DNA of 64,000 nt from CAWJLS01 sp963843755 (GTDB taxonomy: Bacteria > Acidobacteriota > Thermoanaerobaculia > Multivoradales > DATKCC01). The stretch's first letter is position 1, and each line of letters begins with the position of its first letter. The stretch covers positions 124,001 through 188,000 of the forward strand of contig CAWJLS010000005.1 in assembly GCA_963843755.1 (NCBI GenBank), given 5' to 3'. A program made the translations under genes and the position numbers. Below the pieces are notes generated by a model. That model was given only the letters and a program-made list of their open reading frames with translations, did no database searches and was not told the DNA's origin. Below, piece after piece: positions 33,247 through 42,247 of the stretch.

Positions 33247-33253
33247 CGGATCT

Positions 33254-33295
33254 CCCCCCAATCCCTCCGTCCCTTTCCCGCCCTCCGGGGGGATG
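33254..33295. repeat. dispersed intergenic hairpin repeat, decayed copy
   Basis: CCCCCCAATCCCTCCGTCCC and the following CCGGGGGG block match 37898-37951 in the same orientation, but the 9-bp stem has been lost by substitution. Lies right after the cheR stop. Confidence 0.45.
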
Positions 33296-33349
33296 CAGGG
33301 TCTTGGTCTCGGTGGACTCTGTACGGGCGTACAATCCGGGAGGAGGAAG

Positions 33350-34195
33350 ATGATCTCGTCATCGCAAGCGGTCCGGTCCCCGGTCGTCGCCGGGCTGTTC
33401 TATCCCGGGTCCGCCGCCGCGCTCCGCGGCGCGGTCGAGGGCTATCTGGCGGAGGCTCCGCCGTGGCCGGCCGGGCGTCCGCGTCCCAAGGCGGTGATCG
33501 CCCCCCACGCCGGCTACGAGTACTCGGGCCCCACGGCCGGGTTCGCCTTCCGCGCTCTCGGCCACGCTCTCGGCGAAGCTGTCGGGGACCGTACCGGGGA
33601 CGGTGGCGGAGCGCGCACGGTCGAGCGGATCGTCCTCCTCGGGCCGTCCCACCGGGTGCCGTTCCGCGGCGTGGCGACCCCGGGAGCTTCCGCCTACGCC
33701 ACGCCGCTCGGAGAGATGCCGGTCGATCCCGAGCTGGTGGCGGCTGCCGAGCGGCTGCCGGTGGTGGCGCCCTACCCGGCGGCCCATGCGCCGGAGCACT
33801 CCCTGGAGGTGGAGCTGCCGTTCCTCCAGCACCTCTTCCCCGGCGCGGCGCTGCTCCCCCTGGTGGTCGGCGACGTGACGGCCGACGACCTGGCTGACGT
33901 GCTCGAGGCGGTGTGGGGCGGGGAGGAGACGGTCGTCGTGGTCAGCTCCGACCTCTCTCACTATCTGCCCTATGAGCCGGCACGAGACGCCGATCAGGCG
34001 ACCGCCCGGCGGATCGTCGCCCTCGACGGGCCGCTCCACCCGGACTCCGCCTGCGGCGCGTTCCCGATCAACGGCCTGCTGACGACCGCCTCCCGTCGCG
34101 GCCTGCGGGCCGAGCTGCTCGACCTGCGGAGCTCCGGCGACACGGCCGGCGACCGCGACCGGGTCGTCGGCTACGGCGCCTTCGCGTTCTCCTGA
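33350..34195 (+). CDS. amrB: AmmeMemoRadiSam system protein B / Memo-like protein
   Basis: 281 aa Memo-family protein, structurally related to class III extradiol dioxygenases. Putative metal-site His residues lie in VIAPHAGYEYSGPTAGFAF, LGPSHRVPF and EHSLEVELPFLQ. VVSSDLSHYLPYEPA and CGAFPINGLL are also typical. In many prokaryotes Memo, an AMMECR1 protein and a radical SAM protein form the AmmeMemoRadiSam set; the other two are not beside it here, and the radical SAM gene at 57.9 kb is of another family. ATG at 33350 has a strong GGAGGA ribosome site. A TACAAT box at 33330-33335 may be its -10. Confidence 0.88.
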   Translation: MISSSQAVRSPVVAGLFYPGSAAALRGAVEGYLAEAPPWPAGRPRPKAVIAPHAGYEYSGPTAGFAFRALGHALGEAVGDRTGDGGGARTVERIVLLGPSHRVPFRGVATPGASAYATPLGEMPVDPELVAAAERLPVVAPYPAAHAPEHSLEVELPFLQHLFPGAALLPLVVGDVTADDLADVLEAVWGGEETVVVVSSDLSHYLPYEPARDADQATARRIVALDGPLHPDSACGAFPINGLLTTASRRGLRAELLDLRSSGDTAGDRDRVVGYGAFAFS

Positions 34196-34348
34196 GCTTT
34201 CGGCGTCGTCCGCACCGGTTCCGCGACACTCCGCGAACGGGCAGGGGAAAGGCCGTCGCGTCCCACGCCACGGGGCGAGCCGCGACGTGGGCTGCGGCGA
34301 TAGACTGGACCACGGTCAGATCCATCGATCCCACACGCGCCGCGGTCG

Positions 34349-34383
34349 CGGGCAGGGGATCGAAGGGGAGGGGGATCTCCCGC
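34349..34383. repeat. possible degenerate copy of the hairpin repeat
   Basis: CAGGGGATCGAAGGGGAGGG resembles the second half of the 2261-2316 element (AAGGGGATCGAGGGGATGGG). No stem remains. The surrounding 34196-34480 gap shows no gene. Confidence 0.3.
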
Positions 34384-34480
34384 GGATCGTCCCGGTGGTT
34401 CGAACCCGTCGACCTGGCAGGGTGGCAGGGTGACGGGGTGGCGGGGTAGCAGTCCACAGCGCACGACGTGGAGGCTCTTG

Positions 34481-34897
34481 ATGTTCGAAAAGATCCTGGT
34501 TCCGGTCGACCTGAGTGGCAAGGGGCGCTCCGCCCTGGCGACCGCGCGGGAGCTGTCGGCCCCCGGTGCCGTGGTCATCCTGGTCCACGTCGTCGAGACC
34601 CTCGAGGACGTGCCGTTCGACGAGATGGAGGAGTTCTACCGCCAGCTCGAAAAGCGGGCCATCGAGATGCTCGACGAGTGGGTCTCGGCCTACGAGCACC
34701 AGGGCGGCCGGGCGGAGCGTCACATCCTGTTCGGACGGCGCCTGGACGAGATCCTGCGGTTCGCCGCCGCCGAAGGGACCGACCTGATCCTGCTGCGCTC
34801 TCACACGGTCGATCCGGAGGCGCCGGGCAGGGGATGGGCGACGCTCAGCTATCGCATCGCCGTCCTCGCCGAGTGCCCCGTTCTGTTGCTCAAGTAG
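34481..34897 (+). CDS. universal stress protein (UspA family)
   Basis: 138 aa single Usp domain: FEKILVPVDLSGKGRSAL at the N-terminus, alpha/beta Rossmann-like order, and an end strand AVLAECPVLLLK. The ATP-binding G-2x-G-9x-G(S/T) signature is not clear near the C-terminus (RSHTVDPEAPGRGWATLSY stands in place), so it may be a non-nucleotide-binding type. ATG at 34481 has GGAGG about 6 nt upstream. Monocistronic by spacing. General stress role by family. Confidence 0.82.
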   Translation: MFEKILVPVDLSGKGRSALATARELSAPGAVVILVHVVETLEDVPFDEMEEFYRQLEKRAIEMLDEWVSAYEHQGGRAERHILFGRRLDEILRFAAAEGTDLILLRSHTVDPEAPGRGWATLSYRIAVLAECPVLLLK

Positions 34898-34984
34898 CTG
34901 CACCACGCACTGAGTCCCGGCCCGTTGCGACGCGGACGCCGCCAGGTGAGCCGCCCGGAGCGCCGGAGGGAGGGAGGTTCTGTG

Positions 34985-37888
34985 ATGCACCGATCCTGTC
35001 GGCCGGTCCGCGCCGCCGTCTTGCTGGTCCTTCTGGTTTCGCTGGTCTCTGTCGCCGCTCTTTTCGCCGCGCCTGCCGTCGCCGCCCGGGCGGACGACCC
35101 CCTGCTCGACCCGCGGGAGGTCCACCTCGCCGACGCGGTCCAGATCACCGACGCCGGCGAGAACGCGGAGGCCTACTGGTCGCCGGACGGCACCGAGCTG
35201 ATCATGCAGTCGACCCTCGGGACGCTGCCGTGCGACCAGATCTTCACCATCCCGGCCGACGGAACGGGTAAGCCGACGCGGATCTCCTCCGGCGAGGGGC
35301 GGACCACCTGCTCGTACTTCACCTACCCGAAGCCCGAGCGGATCCTGTACTCGACGACCGCCCTCTCGTCGCCCGCGTGTCCGCCGTCTCCCGACCTCTC
35401 CCAGGGCTACGTCTGGGCGGTCTACGACAGCTACGAGATCGTCTCCGTCGCGCCGGACGGCTCCGACCTGAGGCGCCTGACCGACCAGCCGGGCTACGAC
35501 GCCGAGGCGACGATCTGCCCGGTGGACGGAACGGTGATCTTCACCTCCGACCGGGACGGCGACCTCGAGCTCTACACCATGCGTCCCGACGGCACGGACG
35601 TGAAGCGCCTGACCCATACCCCGGGCTACGACGGTGGTGCCTTCTTCTCGCCGGACTGCTCGAAGATCGTCTGGCGGGCGTCACGTCCGGAAGGCAAGGA
35701 GCTCGAGGACTACCAGCGCCTGCTCGCCCAGGGGCTGATCCGGCCGAACAAGCTCGAGATCTGGGTCTCCGACCGGGACGGCTCGAACCCTCAGCAGATC
35801 ACCTTCCTGGACGCGGCCTCGTTCGCGCCGTCGTTCTATCCCTCCGGTGTCCGGGTGATCTTCTCCTCCAACCACGGCTCGGCCGGGCCGCGGGAGTTCG
35901 ACCTCTGGGCGGTCGACACCGACGGCACCGGCCTCGAGCAGATCACCTTCACGCCGGAGTTCGACGGCTTCCCCCTGTTCTCGCCCGACGGCACCCGGCT
36001 GGTGTTCGCCTCGAACCGCCACCACCGGAAGCCGGGGGAGACCAACATCTTCGTCGCCCGCTGGGTGGACGGCCCGAAGGCTGCCGCGGAGGAGGAGGGG
36101 GCCCCCGACCGAGCCCCCGACCGGTTGATGGCCGACGTCGCCTGGCTGGCCGACGACGCGCGCCAGGGGCGCGGCCTGGGGACCGAGGGGCTGCTGGAGG
36201 CGCGCGACTGGATCGCCCGGCGCTTCGAGGCGCTGGGCCTCGAGCCGGCGGGGGAGGCCGAGAACGGACGGCCGACCTGGTTCCAGCGCTTCGAGATGCC
36301 GGTCTCGGTCGAGGTGCTGCCCGAGACGGCGCTCGCCATCGACGGGCAGGCGGTGCTCGCGGAGCAGTTCGTGCCGGCGGCGTTCTCCGCCTCCGGCGCG
36401 GCCCACGGCGAGGTGGTAGCGGCCGGCTACGGCATCGTCGCCCCGGACCTCGGCGTCGACGACTACGCCGGGCTCGACGTCGCGGGCAAGATCGTCGCCG
36501 TCCGGCGGTTCACCCCGGACTCCTTCGACGACGACGCGCGCCGGCGCTACAGCCCGCTCCGGGCCAAGGCGTTCACGGCGCGGGAGCGCGGTGCCGCTGG
36601 CGTGATCGTGGTCGACCTGCCGCCGGCGGAGGCGGGCGGAGCGGGTGAACGGGGCGAAGGGGGAGGAGGCGATAGGGCGCGTGGACTGCCCGAGGAGGCG
36701 TCGCTCCCGGGCCTGCGGGTCGACACTGGCAGCGACGTCGGCATCCCCGTGGTGGTGGCGACCCGGGAGGCGGCGGGGCGGCTGCTCAGTGGCCGCCGCT
36801 CCGGCACGGCGGCCCGGCGGCCGACGGCCGCGATCACCGTCGCCTTGAAGGTCGAGACGGCGCCGGCCTGGAATGTCGTCGCCCGGCTCCCCGGGGCCGG
36901 AGGCGGCGCCCCGGTGATCCTCGGCGCCCACTACGACCACCTGGGCTTCGGCGGTCCGGAGTCGATGGCGCCGGGCTCGACCGAGATCCACCACGGCGCC
37001 GACGACAACGCCTCCGGGGTCGCCGCCATGCTCGAGGCGGCCCGGGAGCTGGCGGCACGGCGATCGAACGGCAGAGAGGGTGGGGCGGCTGGGGGAGAAG
37101 CCCTTCGGCGGGACGTGGTCTTCATCGCCTTCTCGGCCGAGGAGACCGGCCTGGGTGGCTCCGCCGCCTACGCCCGCCACCCGACGGGCGGCGTCACCCT
37201 GGGCGGTCCCGACGGGGCGGTCGCGATGATCAACCTCGACATGGTCGGGCGCCTGCGCGAGCACCTGAACGTGCTCGGCATCGAGTCGGCCGCCGAGTGG
37301 CCGGAGATGGTGCCGGAGGCGTGCCGCGACGAGGGGCTCACCTGCGCCCTGGGCGGCGAGGCCTACGGGCCGTCGGACCACACCTCGTTCTACGCCGCCG
37401 GCGTGCCGGTGCTGTATCTCTTTACCGGCGCCCACGACGACTACCACAAGCCGTCCGACACCGCGGACCAGATCCACGCCGCCGGCGGCGCCCAGGTGGC
37501 CCGGTTCGCCGCCGCGGTGGCCGCCCGGCTGGCGGCCCGGACCGAGCCGCTGACCTACCAGGCGGCACCGAGCCCGTTGCCCCAGGGGGACGCGCGCTCC
37601 TACGGCGCGTCGCTGGGGACCATCCCGGACTACACGGGGACGGCGGACGGCGGGGACGCCGCCGGCATGCTGATCGCCGGTGTGCGCCCCGGCGGCCCGG
37701 CGGACCGGGCCGGCCTCGTCCGCGGTGACCGGCTGGTCGAGCTGGCCGGGCACCGGGTCCGCGACGTCTACGACCTGATGTACGTCCTGCGCCAGTACAA
37801 ACCGGGGCAGGAGGTGCCGGCGGCGGTGGTGCGGGACGGCGCACGGGTCGAGGTGCGGGTGACGTTCGACGAGAGCCGCCGACGGTAA
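34985..37888 (+). CDS. exported M28 aminopeptidase fused to a TolB-like propeller and a PDZ domain
   Basis: 967 aa. Signal peptide (AAVLLVLLVSLVSVAALFAA). A TolB/WD40-like propeller of about 360 residues follows (repeats such as YWSPDGTELIM, FTSDRDGDLELYTM, LFSPDGTRLVFASNR). Next is a PA-like insert and the M28 zinc peptidase core: ILGAHYDHLGFG, HHGADDNASGVAAM, FIAFSAEETGLGGSA, INLDMVGRL and GPSDHTSFYAAGVPVL with all metal ligands. The C-terminal ~90 residues are a PDZ domain (GVRPGGPADRAGLVRGDRLV). Releases N-terminal residues outside the cytoplasm; PDZ and propeller probably handle substrate. ATG at 34985 has GGAGG 7 nt upstream. Confidence 0.9.
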   Translation: MHRSCRPVRAAVLLVLLVSLVSVAALFAAPAVAARADDPLLDPREVHLADAVQITDAGENAEAYWSPDGTELIMQSTLGTLPCDQIFTIPADGTGKPTRISSGEGRTTCSYFTYPKPERILYSTTALSSPACPPSPDLSQGYVWAVYDSYEIVSVAPDGSDLRRLTDQPGYDAEATICPVDGTVIFTSDRDGDLELYTMRPDGTDVKRLTHTPGYDGGAFFSPDCSKIVWRASRPEGKELEDYQRLLAQGLIRPNKLEIWVSDRDGSNPQQITFLDAASFAPSFYPSGVRVIFSSNHGSAGPREFDLWAVDTDGTGLEQITFTPEFDGFPLFSPDGTRLVFASNRHHRKPGETNIFVARWVDGPKAAAEEEGAPDRAPDRLMADVAWLADDARQGRGLGTEGLLEARDWIARRFEALGLEPAGEAENGRPTWFQRFEMPVSVEVLPETALAIDGQAVLAEQFVPAAFSASGAAHGEVVAAGYGIVAPDLGVDDYAGLDVAGKIVAVRRFTPDSFDDDARRRYSPLRAKAFTARERGAAGVIVVDLPPAEAGGAGERGEGGGGDRARGLPEEASLPGLRVDTGSDVGIPVVVATREAAGRLLSGRRSGTAARRPTAAITVALKVETAPAWNVVARLPGAGGGAPVILGAHYDHLGFGGPESMAPGSTEIHHGADDNASGVAAMLEAARELAARRSNGREGGAAGGEALRRDVVFIAFSAEETGLGGSAAYARHPTGGVTLGGPDGAVAMINLDMVGRLREHLNVLGIESAAEWPEMVPEACRDEGLTCALGGEAYGPSDHTSFYAAGVPVLYLFTGAHDDYHKPSDTADQIHAAGGAQVARFAAAVAARLAARTEPLTYQAAPSPLPQGDARSYGASLGTIPDYTGTADGGDAAGMLIAGVRPGGPADRAGLVRGDRLVELAGHRVRDVYDLMYVLRQYKPGQEVPAAVVRDGARVEVRVTFDESRRR

Positions 37889-37897
37889 TCTCAATCT

Positions 37898-37951
37898 CCC
37901 CCCATTCCCTCGGTCCCCTTCCCACCCTCGCGGGGGGAAGGGGACGCCCCC
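37898..37951. repeat. dispersed intergenic hairpin repeat, inverted copy
   Basis: Reverse complement of the 2261-2316 element, with the CCCCTTCCC / GGGAAGGGG stem conserved and the loop changed. Sits 10 nt after the M28 peptidase stop and may double as a transcript end. Confidence 0.6.
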
Positions 37952-38091
37952 GCCCGGATGCGCCCGTCGGCCCTGGTCGGGCGCGGAGACCGCTCCTTCC
38001 CGGAAGGCGACGAAACCCCCGGGCCGTTTCTCCGTATCTCCCCTGCGATTCCACCCGATCGATCGTCCAACGACCCTCCAGGAGAGACTCC

Positions 38092-40014
38092 ATGCCGAGG
38101 ATCCGGTCCATCCTCCCTGTCGCCCTCGTCCTGCTGATCGCCGCCGCCGCCACCGTCACTCCGCGCGACGCACGGGCGGCCGCCGCGCCGGCCGCGCCGG
38201 CCGCTGATGTGGCCCAGGCCGCCCCGACCGACGCCTCCGTCGAGGCGCGCCGGGCGGAGTTCGAGGCCCAGTACCACGCCCTGATCGAGAACCAGGACGG
38301 CCTCTCCGAGGACGCCCGCCTGCTCGCCCTGTTCGATTTGGTCTTCAAGCACCAGATGTTCGAGAACCCGATCTTCGGCGTGATGATCGGTGCCCCGGGG
38401 GCGCAGATGGGGCGCTGGGGCGACCTCTCCCTGGCTGCCGATGAGCGCCAGAAGAAGTTCACCCACCTGGCCCACGACGTGCTGGACTCGATCGACCGGT
38501 CCAAGCTCTCCGAGGCCAACCAGCTCAACTACGACCTGTCCCGGTACCAGATCGAGATGAGCATCGCCGGCGAGAAGTTCCCGGGGCAGTACCTGGTGAT
38601 CGACCAGATGGGCGGTCCGCAGCAGTGGATTCCCCAGGTTCTGACTCAGCTCCCGGTCCGCACCGTGGCCGGCTACGAAGGGTTGATCGAGTACCTCCAC
38701 GGCGTCCCGGAGCTGCTGCACGAGGTCCAGGTGCGGCTGGAGAAGGGGCTCGAGACCGGGGTCGTGCCGCCCAAGGTGACGCTTGGGGACGTGGCCGCCC
38801 AGATCGACGCTCAGGCGCCGGACGACGTCGCCGACAGCCCGTTGCTCCAGCCGTTCGAGAACATGCCGGAGTCGATCCCCGAGGCCGACCGTGAGCGCCT
38901 CCAGGCCGAGGCACGCAAGGCGATCGCCGACGAGGTCATCCCCACCTACCGGGAGCTCGGGACCTTCTGGCGCGAGACCTACCTGCCGGCGACCCGCGAC
39001 AACATCTCCCTCTCGTCGCTGCCCGGCGGTCAGGAGTGGTACGCCTACAACGTCCGCCAGATGACCACCACGGACCTGACGCCGGCCCAGATCCACGAGA
39101 TCGGCCTCGAGGAGGTCAAGCGCATCCGGGCCGAGATGGAGCAGGTGATCGCCGACAGCGGCTTCGACGGGACCTTCGAGGAGTTCCTCGAGTTCCTGCG
39201 CACCGATCCCCAGTTCTTCTTCGACACGCCGGACGAGCTGCTCAGCGCCTACCGCGACATCGCCAAGCGGATCGACCCGCAATTGGTGACCCTGTTCGGC
39301 AAGCTGCCGCGCCTGCCCTACGGCGTCACCGCGGTGCCGGACTACTCGGCCAAGTCCCAGACCACGGCCTACTACCAGCCGGGCTCGCTCGAGGGTGGCC
39401 GCCCCGGGTACTTCACGGCCAACACCTACGACCTCGCCAGCCGCCCGAAGTGGGAGATGGAGGCGCTGACCCTGCACGAGGCGGTGCCGGGCCATCACCT
39501 CCAGATCTCCCTCGCCCAGGAGCTCGAGAACGTGCCGGAGTTCCGCAAGCGCATGGGGACCACCGCCTTCGTCGAGGGCTGGGCGCTCTACGCCGAGAGC
39601 CTGGGCGAGGAGATCGGCCTCTACGAGGACCCGTACTCCAAGTTCGGCCAGCTCACCTACGAGATGTGGCGGGCGATCCGCCTGGTGGTCGACACCGGCA
39701 TCCACTCCATGGGCTGGACTCGCCAGCAGGCGATCGACTACTTCAAGCAGAACACCGGCAAGGCGGCCCACGACATCGAGGTCGAGGTCGACCGCTACAT
39801 CGTCTGGCCGGGCCAGGCGCTGGCATACAAGATCGGCGAGCTCAAGATCAAGGAGCTGCGCGCCTTCGCCGAGAAGGAGCTGGGCGACGACTTCGACATC
39901 CGGGCGTTCCACGACACGGTGCTCGAAAACGGGGCGGTGCCGCTCGACGTGCTCGACCACCACGTGCGCGAGTGGGTGGCGACCCGCAAGGCGGAGCTAA
40001 ACTCGAAGACGTGA
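38092..40014 (+). CDS. exported DUF885 family protein (putative zinc metallo-hydrolase)
   Basis: 640 aa. Signal peptide about 1-31 (ILPVALVLLIAAAATVTPRD). The DUF885 hallmark HEAVPGHHLQ is near residue 462, followed by FVEGWALYAESLGEE and later DIEVEVDRYIVWPGQAL. These are conserved positions thought to hold a metal, by analogy with gluzincin-type peptidases; the activity is not established for most members. ATG at 38092 preceded by GGAGAG. The stop overlaps the GTG of the following hydrolase gene (GTGA). Confidence 0.87.
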   Translation: MPRIRSILPVALVLLIAAAATVTPRDARAAAAPAAPAADVAQAAPTDASVEARRAEFEAQYHALIENQDGLSEDARLLALFDLVFKHQMFENPIFGVMIGAPGAQMGRWGDLSLAADERQKKFTHLAHDVLDSIDRSKLSEANQLNYDLSRYQIEMSIAGEKFPGQYLVIDQMGGPQQWIPQVLTQLPVRTVAGYEGLIEYLHGVPELLHEVQVRLEKGLETGVVPPKVTLGDVAAQIDAQAPDDVADSPLLQPFENMPESIPEADRERLQAEARKAIADEVIPTYRELGTFWRETYLPATRDNISLSSLPGGQEWYAYNVRQMTTTDLTPAQIHEIGLEEVKRIRAEMEQVIADSGFDGTFEEFLEFLRTDPQFFFDTPDELLSAYRDIAKRIDPQLVTLFGKLPRLPYGVTAVPDYSAKSQTTAYYQPGSLEGGRPGYFTANTYDLASRPKWEMEALTLHEAVPGHHLQISLAQELENVPEFRKRMGTTAFVEGWALYAESLGEEIGLYEDPYSKFGQLTYEMWRAIRLVVDTGIHSMGWTRQQAIDYFKQNTGKAAHDIEVEVDRYIVWPGQALAYKIGELKIKELRAFAEKELGDDFDIRAFHDTVLENGAVPLDVLDHHVREWVATRKAELNSKT

Positions 40015-41057
40015 GCGAGGAGCCCGAAGCCGAACCGTTCGACCACCTCCGGCCCTCCTGGCGGGGCCACCTGCGGACGCTGAGCGCGCGGGTGGCCCGC
40101 GCAATCCGGCCGACCGAGCCGCCCCCGTCGGAGCCGTGGCAGGCGGTGGTCGACGACCCGAAGGTGGGGCCGGTCCGGCTGACCGGCCGGCTCCAGGTGG
40201 CGCCCGGAAGCCGGGCCCTCGTGCTGCTGGTCCACGGCCTGGGTGGCTCCGCCGACTCCGACTACCTGGTCCGGATGGCGCGGGCGATCCACGATCAGCG
40301 GGGGGAGCCGCTCGCCTGCCTGCGGCTCAACCTGCGCGGCTCGGACCGGCTGGGGGAGGACTACTACCACGCCGGCCTGACCGCCGACCTGCGCGGCGCC
40401 CTCGCGTCCGGAGCGCTGGCCGGCTTCGACACCGTCTACCTGCTGGGCTACTCCATGGGCGGCCACCTGGTGCTGCGCTACGGCACCGAGGCGGGCTCGG
40501 TGGACCTGCCGGGTGCGGAGGACGGCGGCGGCATCGACCCGCGGGTGGCGGCCATCGCCGCGGTCTGTGCACCCCTCGACCTGGGCCGCACCGGCCGGGT
40601 GATGGATCAGCCCGGCTTCTGGATCTACCGCCGCTACCTGCTGTCGAACCTGATGGAGATCTACCGGGCGGTGGCGGCGCGGAGGGCGGTGCCGACCCCG
40701 GTGGACGAGGCCGCCCGCATCCGCGTCTTCCGCGACTGGGACGACCGGATCGTCGCCCCGCGCCACGGCTTCGACGACGCCCTCGACTACTACGCCCGGG
40801 CCTCGGTCGGCCCGCGCCTCGGCCGCCTCTCCTTGCCCGCCCTGCTGGTCGCGGCCGAGGACGACCCGATGGTCCCGGCCGCCACCGTCCGTCCGGTCCT
40901 CGACGCCCTGCCGGACCTCGGCCGCCTGCGGGTGCGCTGGATGCCCACCGGCGGCCACATGGCGTTCCCCGGCGAGACCGATCTCGGCCTCGCCTCCAGC
41001 CACGATGCCCCCAACGACCTGGAGTCCCAGCTCCTGGCCTGGTTCCGCGACCCGTAA
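40011..41057 (+). CDS. alpha/beta-fold hydrolase, YheT-like
   Basis: 348 aa cytosolic serine hydrolase. Strand and oxyanion motif VLLVHGLGGSADSDYL, nucleophile elbow LLGYSMGGHLVL, acid in VAAEDDPMVPAAT and His in PTGGHMAFPGE. The YheT/EMB8 group is the nearest I recognise (HGLGG-x-S and PxGGH ends). Substrate unknown, most likely an ester or lactone. Translation coupled to the DUF885 gene through a GTGA overlap. Confidence 0.85.
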   Translation: MSEEPEAEPFDHLRPSWRGHLRTLSARVARAIRPTEPPPSEPWQAVVDDPKVGPVRLTGRLQVAPGSRALVLLVHGLGGSADSDYLVRMARAIHDQRGEPLACLRLNLRGSDRLGEDYYHAGLTADLRGALASGALAGFDTVYLLGYSMGGHLVLRYGTEAGSVDLPGAEDGGGIDPRVAAIAAVCAPLDLGRTGRVMDQPGFWIYRRYLLSNLMEIYRAVAARRAVPTPVDEAARIRVFRDWDDRIVAPRHGFDDALDYYARASVGPRLGRLSLPALLVAAEDDPMVPAATVRPVLDALPDLGRLRVRWMPTGGHMAFPGETDLGLASSHDAPNDLESQLLAWFRDP

Positions 41058-41059
41058 GG

Positions 41060-41065
41060 TACAAT
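41060..41065 (+). promoter_or_regulatory. candidate -10 box (TACAAT), leaderless-type
   Basis: TACAAT starts 13 nt before the ATG at 41073, with no Shine-Dalgarno between. Placement puts +1 on the start codon. Confidence 0.4.
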
Positions 41066-41072
41066 CGAGATC

Positions 41073-41498
41073 ATGTCCGACCGCAAGTATCGCCAGCGTG
41101 GCTACCGGGATGAGGATCGTGACGAGCGTCCCCGCCGCGGCCAGAACAATCAACCCCGCGAGAAGCGCGAAGGCCCGTGGGGTCGAGGCCTCGGTGCGCC
41201 GACCTTCACCGCGTTCCGGTGCAACCACTGCGGCACCAAGATCGTGGACTACATGCACCTCCCCTCGGACGCCACCTGCCCGAAGTGCGAGGCCGATCTC
41301 CACACCTGCACTCACTGCTCCAACTTCGACCCGTCGTCGGCCTTCGAGTGCCGTGAAGAGATCCCGGTGCGCATCATGAAGAAGTCGAAGCGCAACGAGT
41401 GCGAGCTCTTCAAGCCGAAGGTGGCCAAGGAGTTCAAGGACGACAAGGGGTCCGTCCGGGACGCCAAGGCGGCCTTCGACAACCTGTTCGACTTTTGA
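41073..41498 (+). CDS. zinc-ribbon-type Cys-rich protein, unknown function
   Basis: 141 aa. A basic, disordered N-terminus (DRKYRQRGYRDEDRDERPRR) is followed by eight Cys in CxxC-type pairs: CNHCG, CPKC, CTHC, then FECREE and NECELF. The tail is Lys-rich. Suggests one or two structural zinc sites and nucleic-acid contact through the Arg-rich arm. The gene ends in a TTGA overlap with endonuclease III, so the two proteins are probably made together; a role in DNA repair or RNA handling is inference. I do not recognise a named family. Confidence 0.75.
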   Translation: MSDRKYRQRGYRDEDRDERPRRGQNNQPREKREGPWGRGLGAPTFTAFRCNHCGTKIVDYMHLPSDATCPKCEADLHTCTHCSNFDPSSAFECREEIPVRIMKKSKRNECELFKPKVAKEFKDDKGSVRDAKAAFDNLFDF

Positions 41499-42175
41499 CC
41501 CGCCGCGAACGAGCCGACCGGATCCGCGCGATCCTGGAGGAGCTGTACCCGGAGACGCCGATCCCGCTGTCTCACCGGGACCCGTACACCCTGCTGATCG
41601 CCGTCCTGCTCTCGGCTCAGACGACCGACAAGAAGGTCAACGAGGTCACGCCGGCCCTGTTCGGCCGGGCGGCGACGCCGGTGGCGATGGCCGAGCTGCC
41701 GGTCGAAGAGATCCACCGGCACATCCGCGAGATCGGCCTGGCCAACCAGAAGGCCAAGGCGATCCGGCGCCTGTCGGAGATCCTGGTCGAGGAGCACGGC
41801 GGCGAGGTCCCCCGCACGTTCGCCGCCCTCGAAGCGCTGCCCGGTGTCGGCCACAAGACCGCCTCCGTCGTCATGACCCAGGCGTTCGGCCTGCCCGCCT
41901 TCCCGGTGGACACCCACATCCACCGCCTCGCCTGGCGCTGGTCGCTGTCCGATGGGTCGAACGTGGAGAGGACCGAGCGCGATCTCAAGAAGGTGTTCCC
42001 GGAAGAGACCTGGGGCAAGGTCCACCTGCGGGTCATCTACTTCGGCCGCGAGCACTGCCCGGCCCGCTACCACGACTTCGAGTCGTGCCCAATCTGCTCC
42101 TGGGCCTGCCCCAAGAGCCGGCGCCACGACGAGCGCAAGGCGGAGCGCAGCGGCGGCAAGAAGCCGTTCCAATAG
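41495..42175 (+). CDS. nth: endonuclease III (base-excision repair DNA glycosylase/AP lyase)
   Basis: 226 aa, family-typical length. Removes oxidised pyrimidines and nicks abasic sites. The HhH motif with catalytic Lys is LPGVGHKTASVVM and the catalytic Asp is in FPVDTHIHRLAWR. The C-terminal cluster loop has four Cys (HCPARYHDFESCPICSWAC) spaced C-x9-C-x2-C-x3-C rather than the classical C-x6-C-x2-C-x5-C. [4Fe-4S] binding may thus be altered. Start taken as TTG at 41495, which overlaps the upstream stop (TTGA); no in-frame ATG precedes conserved sequence. Confidence 0.9.
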   Translation: MTRRERADRIRAILEELYPETPIPLSHRDPYTLLIAVLLSAQTTDKKVNEVTPALFGRAATPVAMAELPVEEIHRHIREIGLANQKAKAIRRLSEILVEEHGGEVPRTFAALEALPGVGHKTASVVMTQAFGLPAFPVDTHIHRLAWRWSLSDGSNVERTERDLKKVFPEETWGKVHLRVIYFGREHCPARYHDFESCPICSWACPKSRRHDERKAERSGGKKPFQ

Positions 42176-42195
42176 GCGCGGCGAGCGTTGCCCAT

Positions 42196-42222
42196 GGTCG
42201 CGGGGGCTCCCGGCCCGCGACC
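42196..42222. terminator. hairpin between convergent nth and the LolA-like gene
   Basis: GGTCGCGGG (42196-42204) / CCCGCGACC (42214-42222), perfect 9-bp stem, 9-nt loop. No T-tract on either strand, so terminator function is uncertain. Confidence 0.4.
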
Positions 42223-42247
42223 GGCAGGCTCGTCGCTACTCGCTCCT

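Noticed and set aside
42196..42222. Strong terminator call for nth
   Set aside because: Stem is perfect but there is no T-tract on either strand, so listed only as a weak terminator.
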